A DNA stretch of 10,452 nt from Temnopleurus reevesii (taxonomy: Eukaryota > Echinodermata > Echinoidea > Temnopleuroida > Temnopleuridae). The stretch lies in the NCBI GenBank assembly GCA_036244855.1, contig BQKZ01014071.1, forward strand, positions 1 through 10,452, read 5' to 3'. The translations under genes and the position numbers were made by a program. How positions within the stretch are numbered: position 1 is the stretch's first letter; the number at the start of each line of letters is the position of its first letter. The notes beneath the pieces are model-generated. The model ran no database searches and was not told where the DNA came from. It saw only the letters and a program-made list of their open reading frames with translations. Of the stretch, positions 7,268 through 10,452 are shown in pieces.

Positions 7268-7598
7268 CTGGCGAAGCAAATATCCCATATTTTGGTTCCC
7301 AGATGCAACCTGAAGAAGCACAGCTCTGTGCTTCATATGAAGTAACAAGTTTCTTAACGCCAGTAACCAGATGCTGTCTGAGGAAAAGTACAGATCACAA
7401 AGCATCAGTTTCTAGTCGCTATATGTAGAATCATAGTCCATACCTTTGGTCCACGATGCTATCTGAAGAAGCACATGCGATACCTCAGACCCTATATGCC
7501 AGCTGGTAATGTACATGATATGCCTCACCTCATGTGTGCCGTCAAAGGAAGTGCATGCGTTCTACCATATCTCAATCCGCCAAGCTATCTGAAAAATA
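7224..7598 (-). repeat. Five diverged leader repeats with splice-site-like ends
   Basis: On the minus strand, five copies of a motif of about 35-55 bases occur at 7565-7598, 7438-7475, 7353-7388, 7284-7323 and 7224-7278. The best-preserved copies share GTGCTTCTTCAG, then a GCATC core, then GG-ACCAAA and ATATGG/GTATGG. Each copy starts with a pyrimidine tract and CAG, like a 3' splice site. Copies at 7438 and 7224 end in AAAGGTATGG and CGAGGTATGG, like a 5' splice site. The spacing between copies shrinks towards the gene. The gene's ATG lies inside the final GGTATGG. This could be a row of duplicated leader mini-exons or simply a decayed tandem duplication in the promoter. Confidence 0.5.
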
Positions 7599-7697
7599 AT
7601 ATTCCAAAGCCAGAATCCTGGATTAAAAACACAAGATGAATCAAAGATTTACATCTAGAATTTTTGTTCAAAATGAATATGTTTTTAAATATAGTGA

Positions 7698-7732
7698 GGT
7701 ATGAGCTAGAACATATTAGTTTCTATTTATAG
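7698..7732 (-). promoter_or_regulatory. Candidate core promoter: TATA/MEF2-like box and initiator
   Basis: The minus strand reads CTATAAATAG (complement of 7723-7732). It contains a canonical TATA box and also fits the MEF2 consensus CTA-W4-TAG. About 29 bases downstream is TCATACC (complement of 7698-7704), which matches the initiator consensus YYANWYY with its A at 7702. The spacing is right for a TATA-Inr promoter. The implied unspliced leader to the ATG would be about 475 bases. The sequence is AT-rich, so chance TATA matches are common. Confidence 0.3.
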
Positions 7733-8435
7733 GCAAGACCTTGCGTCTCAGAACTCTATTTTATGCAAATTTTAATTAAAGCATTTCAATTACAGTCAGC
7801 TCTGCCAAAGTCGATCTTGTCTTAGTTGAAAAATTGCTGATTATAAAGTTGATGGGATTTTTTTAAAGCAAATCATGTAGAATGTATTCTTGACATCTTC
7901 TAAGTCAAATTTCTCCTATGTTAAACATATTTGTTTGTTTCCAAGAGATTCGACCAAGGCAGAGTTACCAGTAGTTGTACTGCACAGTGTCATATAATTT
8001 TCACAAGATGACAGTTTTTGGGATAACAGGATTTTCATCTAAACCATCACTGAAAATGATATTTGGTTATCCCTGCATATGCATTCCAACACAGCCTCTA
8101 ATGTTTAATACCACCCCAATACCTGTATGATCATATGGTTCAACTGAAAAGAAGCAGTGATAGTGTAATGATTTAAATATTCTTATAGCAAATTACACCT
8201 AGAATATTGATTTTATGTCAGAATATACTTTTCTTCAATTTGATTTTCATGTCTCTTCATATGAGGCAGCAATATTTATTTTTTTAGATTCATCAGAAAT
8301 TTCAAAATGTCCGTACTCATCCACTAATCGACGTAAGATTCTTTAGATGAAGAAAGTGAAAATGACTTCCTTTTTTTGTTGGGAGGGGAGTGTCATGATG
8401 TGCTCCCATGTATATCTGTTTTAAAGGTGTGGGTA
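7733..8435. other. Non-coding stretch upstream of the TIR-TPR gene, nothing recognised
   Basis: No frame, terminal repeat or RNA gene is seen. If the promoter proposed at 7698-7732 is correct, distal regulatory sites would be here, but I see no cluster of known binding-site consensus sequences. Confidence 0.4.
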
Positions 8436-8627
8436 GGTCTGAAGACCAAGTGTTATTACATGTATGTCATTGGATACAAGAATTATGAGAGCCATTATGA
8501 TGTATGTGTGTTTATGTATATGACTTGATTTGAGGTCATCTCTCGCGCCCTTACTAACATGACCACATGCACACTAGTCAAGCACAGACTCTCGGCTTCA
8601 CGTTCTCAAGTGTGTAGTAGACAGTCT

Positions 8628-8675
8628 GTAGTCAAAGACTACTGAAAGACTGCTTCCAATCATGATTGGAAGCAG
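8628..8675. repeat. Perfect 26-bp palindrome with adjacent hairpin
   Basis: The half-site CTGCTTCCAATCA is followed directly by its exact reverse complement TGATTGGAAGCAG (8650-8675) with no spacer. Just before it, GTAGTC-AAA-GACTAC (8628-8642) forms a second small hairpin. The segment lies in otherwise featureless DNA. No transposon ends are evident around it. Confidence 0.8.
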
Positions 8676-8728
8676 CCTGAGATCTGTGATGTAGTCTATG
8701 ATATCAGACTCTGCATCATGCACTGCAT

Positions 8729-8754
8729 AAGGACACACCAAAAGGACACACCAA
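8729..8754. repeat. Perfect 13-bp tandem duplication
   Basis: AAGGACACACCAA occurs twice head to tail, at 8729-8741 and 8742-8754, with no mismatch. It is probably a recent replication-slippage event. Confidence 0.85.
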
Positions 8755-9066
8755 ATGTCAATGGTCTGTGCCTGCTGACTACTTGCACACATTCTTTTAC
8801 AAATGCACTGGTTGGAATCCCATTGAAACACATTTTTACTGAATTCATAGTGTGGAATTCTCAATATAAGTACAGTGGTATATTTTAGACCATCGTTTAA
8901 AAACTAATTACCTCACACACATAAAAGTTGTCCTATAAATGTGCGCTGTATTAATCATTCAAGTGCATTTACACTCAGAGATCATTATTATAGGGGAAAG
9001 TAAGATATGACAAATTTGATATCTATTGAGAGCTCAAAGGTTATAAAATAAAACTGGATAAGTTTA
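8755..9066. other. Non-coding stretch, nothing recognised
   Basis: A minus-strand frame of 88 codons ends in this area (8598-8864). It crosses the palindrome and the 13-bp duplication, has no known domain, and is taken as chance. Nothing else is visible. Confidence 0.4.
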
Positions 9067-9068
9067 TA

Positions 9069-9219
9069 CAGTAGAACCTCGTTATAGCAAGGTGATTTTA
9101 TTGGTCCCATCTCTTTATATATATAGTTCTTGAGGTTTTTTTTACCATAGTGAGGAACCTGATATAACAAGGTAATTTTCATGGTCTCAACGACCTCGTT
9201 ATAAAAAGGTTTCACTCTG
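9069..9219. mobile_element. Pogo/Tigger-type MITE, copy 3 (about 151 bp)
   Basis: It starts CAGTAGAACCTCGTTATAGC after a TA (9067-9068) and carries the family's internal words TTGGTCCCATCTCTTTATAT, GATATAACAAGG and GACCTCGTTATAA. The right end reads AAAGGTTTCACTCTG followed by ATA, so it is mutated relative to the other copies and the exact boundary is uncertain by one or two bases. It is non-coding. It is more diverged from the copies at 768-911 and 1721-1890 than they are from each other. Confidence 0.7.
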
Positions 9220-9310
9220 ATACTATATCATTACCTGAAAAGACTAACTGGATTTGGAGAAAAAATGCCCCAAAATGCTCTGTTCTCTACAAAAACTGCA
9301 TGTATTTAAG

Positions 9311-9385
9311 TGACGTCACTAAATGCATGTGCGCTTTATGCTCTCAGTTTGTGTGAACCAGTAAATTACATATTTGGTGACGTCA
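9311..9385. promoter_or_regulatory. Two full CRE octamers
   Basis: TGACGTCA, the palindromic cAMP-response element bound by CREB/ATF proteins, occurs at 9311-9318 and again at 9378-9385. No gene is recognised next to the pair. It may be a regulatory element for a gene outside the window or a coincidence. Confidence 0.25.
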
Positions 9386-9970
9386 GATTTTTGCCCTTAT
9401 TCTGATTTCAATTTACATACTATTATTTTCTATCAATAGATACTTTAACCTCCCCATGGTTTAAATCATGGTATAAAAATCAAGAATTACACCCATTTGA
9501 TTTGGATACTTCTTCCATCAGGGAACTGAAATACTTCTTTCTCATTTTCTTGTTTGCAACAGCTGAATGTACTTTTTGTCTGAATTTAAAACATATTGAA
9601 TTGAATTGTGATACTGCATTTTACTACCTCTTTATATAAAAAATACTGTTATATCAGATGTCTTTATATTGAGTTTCCACTCTACAATAATGAATTCATG
9701 GGAACACCATCAATTTCCAGATGGGCATAGTCAATCATATATTATTGAAATTGAATAATATGCCATCTATCTACACATCTAAAACTTACTTGGCAGATAT
9801 ATAGATCCCATCCTGTGATTTTGCAACTCTAACCCAGGATGCCTGGGAAACTCAATCTATGATGCTTTTTCCTGCTACCAATTTAACCTGACACAAGATG
9901 AATTTACAAGTTGAGCCTTTGAAAATGGGCGTTGTTGAAATCCAGTTTGTTTGTTTGCGTGCTGCGTAGC
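9386..9970. other. Non-coding stretch, minor hairpin only
   Basis: No gene or repeat family is recognised. A perfect six-base hairpin CCCAGG-ATG-CCTGGG lies at 9833-9847. A short ATTGAATTGAATTG run near 9595-9608 resembles tails of some LINEs, but no reverse-transcriptase sequence precedes it. Confidence 0.4.
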
Positions 9971-10153
9971 TTAAATCAATATTTCGGTGTGTATGTCGCA
10001 ATTAGGGTGTGCCAAATGGCAGGCAGTGGGTATTCCCCATGAGTTCATAGAATTCCCCGGCATTGTGCTGAGGTAACTGATCTCCATAGAAACCGAACAT
10101 ACCATTTCCTTATAAAGACGTAGCCCGCTGGCCATAACACCAGAACTTGCCAT
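9971..10153 (-). other. G+C-richer orphan stretch with an open frame, unassigned
   Basis: This segment is visibly richer in G and C than its surroundings and is open over 60 codons on the minus strand, including NSWGIPTACHLAHPNCDIHT. I know no family with this sequence. It has no visible domain, and I see no clear splice sites or polyadenylation signal that would make it an exon. It could be an exon of an unseen gene, a fragment of an unknown repeat, or a conserved non-coding element. Confidence 0.2.
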
Positions 10154-10264
10154 TGGGTATTGTGTGTTAAGCTTGAGTGATTCTGTTTTTCATATTGGAT
10201 CTTTATGAATTGACATTGTGAAATGAGTGGTTTGTATAAAGATCAGTTGCTGAGATGCATGGTA

Positions 10265-10319
10265 TTTTCTCTGTTCCTCTCTCTTTCCCTCTCGCTTGCC
10301 CCCCCCCCCCCCCCCCCTC
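10265..10319. repeat. Pyrimidine tract with a run of 19 C
   Basis: A strand-asymmetric stretch of almost only C and T, ending in 19 consecutive C at 10299-10317. Homopolymer length is often misread by sequencing. The proline/serine-rich peptide read through it (10223-10423) is a consequence of the tract. Confidence 0.85.
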
Positions 10320-10392
10320 AATTCCTCCAACTCATCTTTTTTTTACCTTTTTCCTTATTGTCTCTCTTTGAGGCTTGTTTCATGAATTTTTC

Positions 10393-10452
10393 AACAGTTA
10401 TAACTGTTTTTTGTGTTGGGTAGATAAATAATTGAATAATTCTTGCCTTATC
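10393..10452. repeat. Second copy of the fold-back repeat arm, cut by the window end
   Basis: Bases 10409-10452 match 109-150 with only a couple of small indels, starting GTGTTGGGTAGATAA and ending TTCTTGCCTTATC exactly where the first copy continues into CCAACATG. It is preceded by a perfect 16-bp palindrome AACAGTTA/TAACTGTT at 10393-10408, which is not present before the first copy. The rest of the element must lie beyond the window. Confidence 0.7.

Noticed and set aside
8598..8864. 88-codon minus-strand frame
   Set aside because: It crosses a palindrome and a recent 13-bp duplication, and has no domain, splice context or polyadenylation signal.
9590..9610. Tail of a second LINE
   Set aside because: The ATTGA run is short, and none of the three plus-strand frames upstream shows reverse-transcriptase motifs.
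10223..10423. Plus-strand frame with leucine/serine- and proline-rich stretches that looks like a signal peptide
   Set aside because: The composition comes from the pyrimidine tract and the C19 run, whose length is unreliable, and it runs into the dispersed repeat.

Overview
The window looks like nuclear DNA of an animal, most likely a marine invertebrate. It is AT-rich, gene-poor and full of short non-autonomous transposons. It holds a truncated non-LTR retrotransposon, a CA microsatellite and one convincing protein gene of a metazoan family. There are no operons or bacterial ribosome-binding sites. I cannot name the species; echinoderm, hemichordate, cephalochordate or mollusc would all fit.

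The one solid gene lies on the minus strand at 5062-7227. It is an uninterrupted 721-codon frame. About 540 residues resemble the tetratricopeptide protein TTC22. A basic, Ser/Pro-rich linker follows, and the protein ends in a TIR domain, a combination typical of innate-immune or cell-death signalling scaffolds. The TIR keeps the Arg-Asp of its BB loop, but the Trp and Glu positions used by NAD-cleaving TIR enzymes are His and Leu. A scaffold or adaptor role is therefore more likely than NADase activity.

Upstream of this gene (to the right on the plus strand) is an unusual leader, 7224-7598. Five diverged copies of a short motif each begin with a pyrimidine tract and CAG, like a 3' splice site, and several end in GGTATGG, like a 5' splice site. 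The gene's own start codon sits in the last copy. Three short upstream reading frames crowd the start, and a TATA/MEF2-like box with an initiator lies at about 7698-7732.

Left flank (1-5061): a tRNA-like A box (1-39), two fold-back repeats (108-315, 419-590), two pogo/Tigger-type MITEs (768-911, 1721-1890), a 5'-truncated LINE on the minus strand with a recognisable reverse-transcriptase tail, microsatellite and 3' UTR (1909-2530), a doubtful small frame with an in-frame hexapeptide repeat (3226-3462), and a fourth degraded pogo-like element (3865-3979).

Right flank (7733-10452): a perfect 26-bp palindrome (8650-8675), a third copy of the MITE (9069-9219), two CRE octamers, a G+C-richer orphan stretch (9971-10153) and a pyrimidine tract with 19 consecutive C. 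A second copy of the fold-back repeat seen near position 108 is cut by the window end. Apart from the TIR-TPR gene and its leader, the window is mostly decayed mobile DNA.
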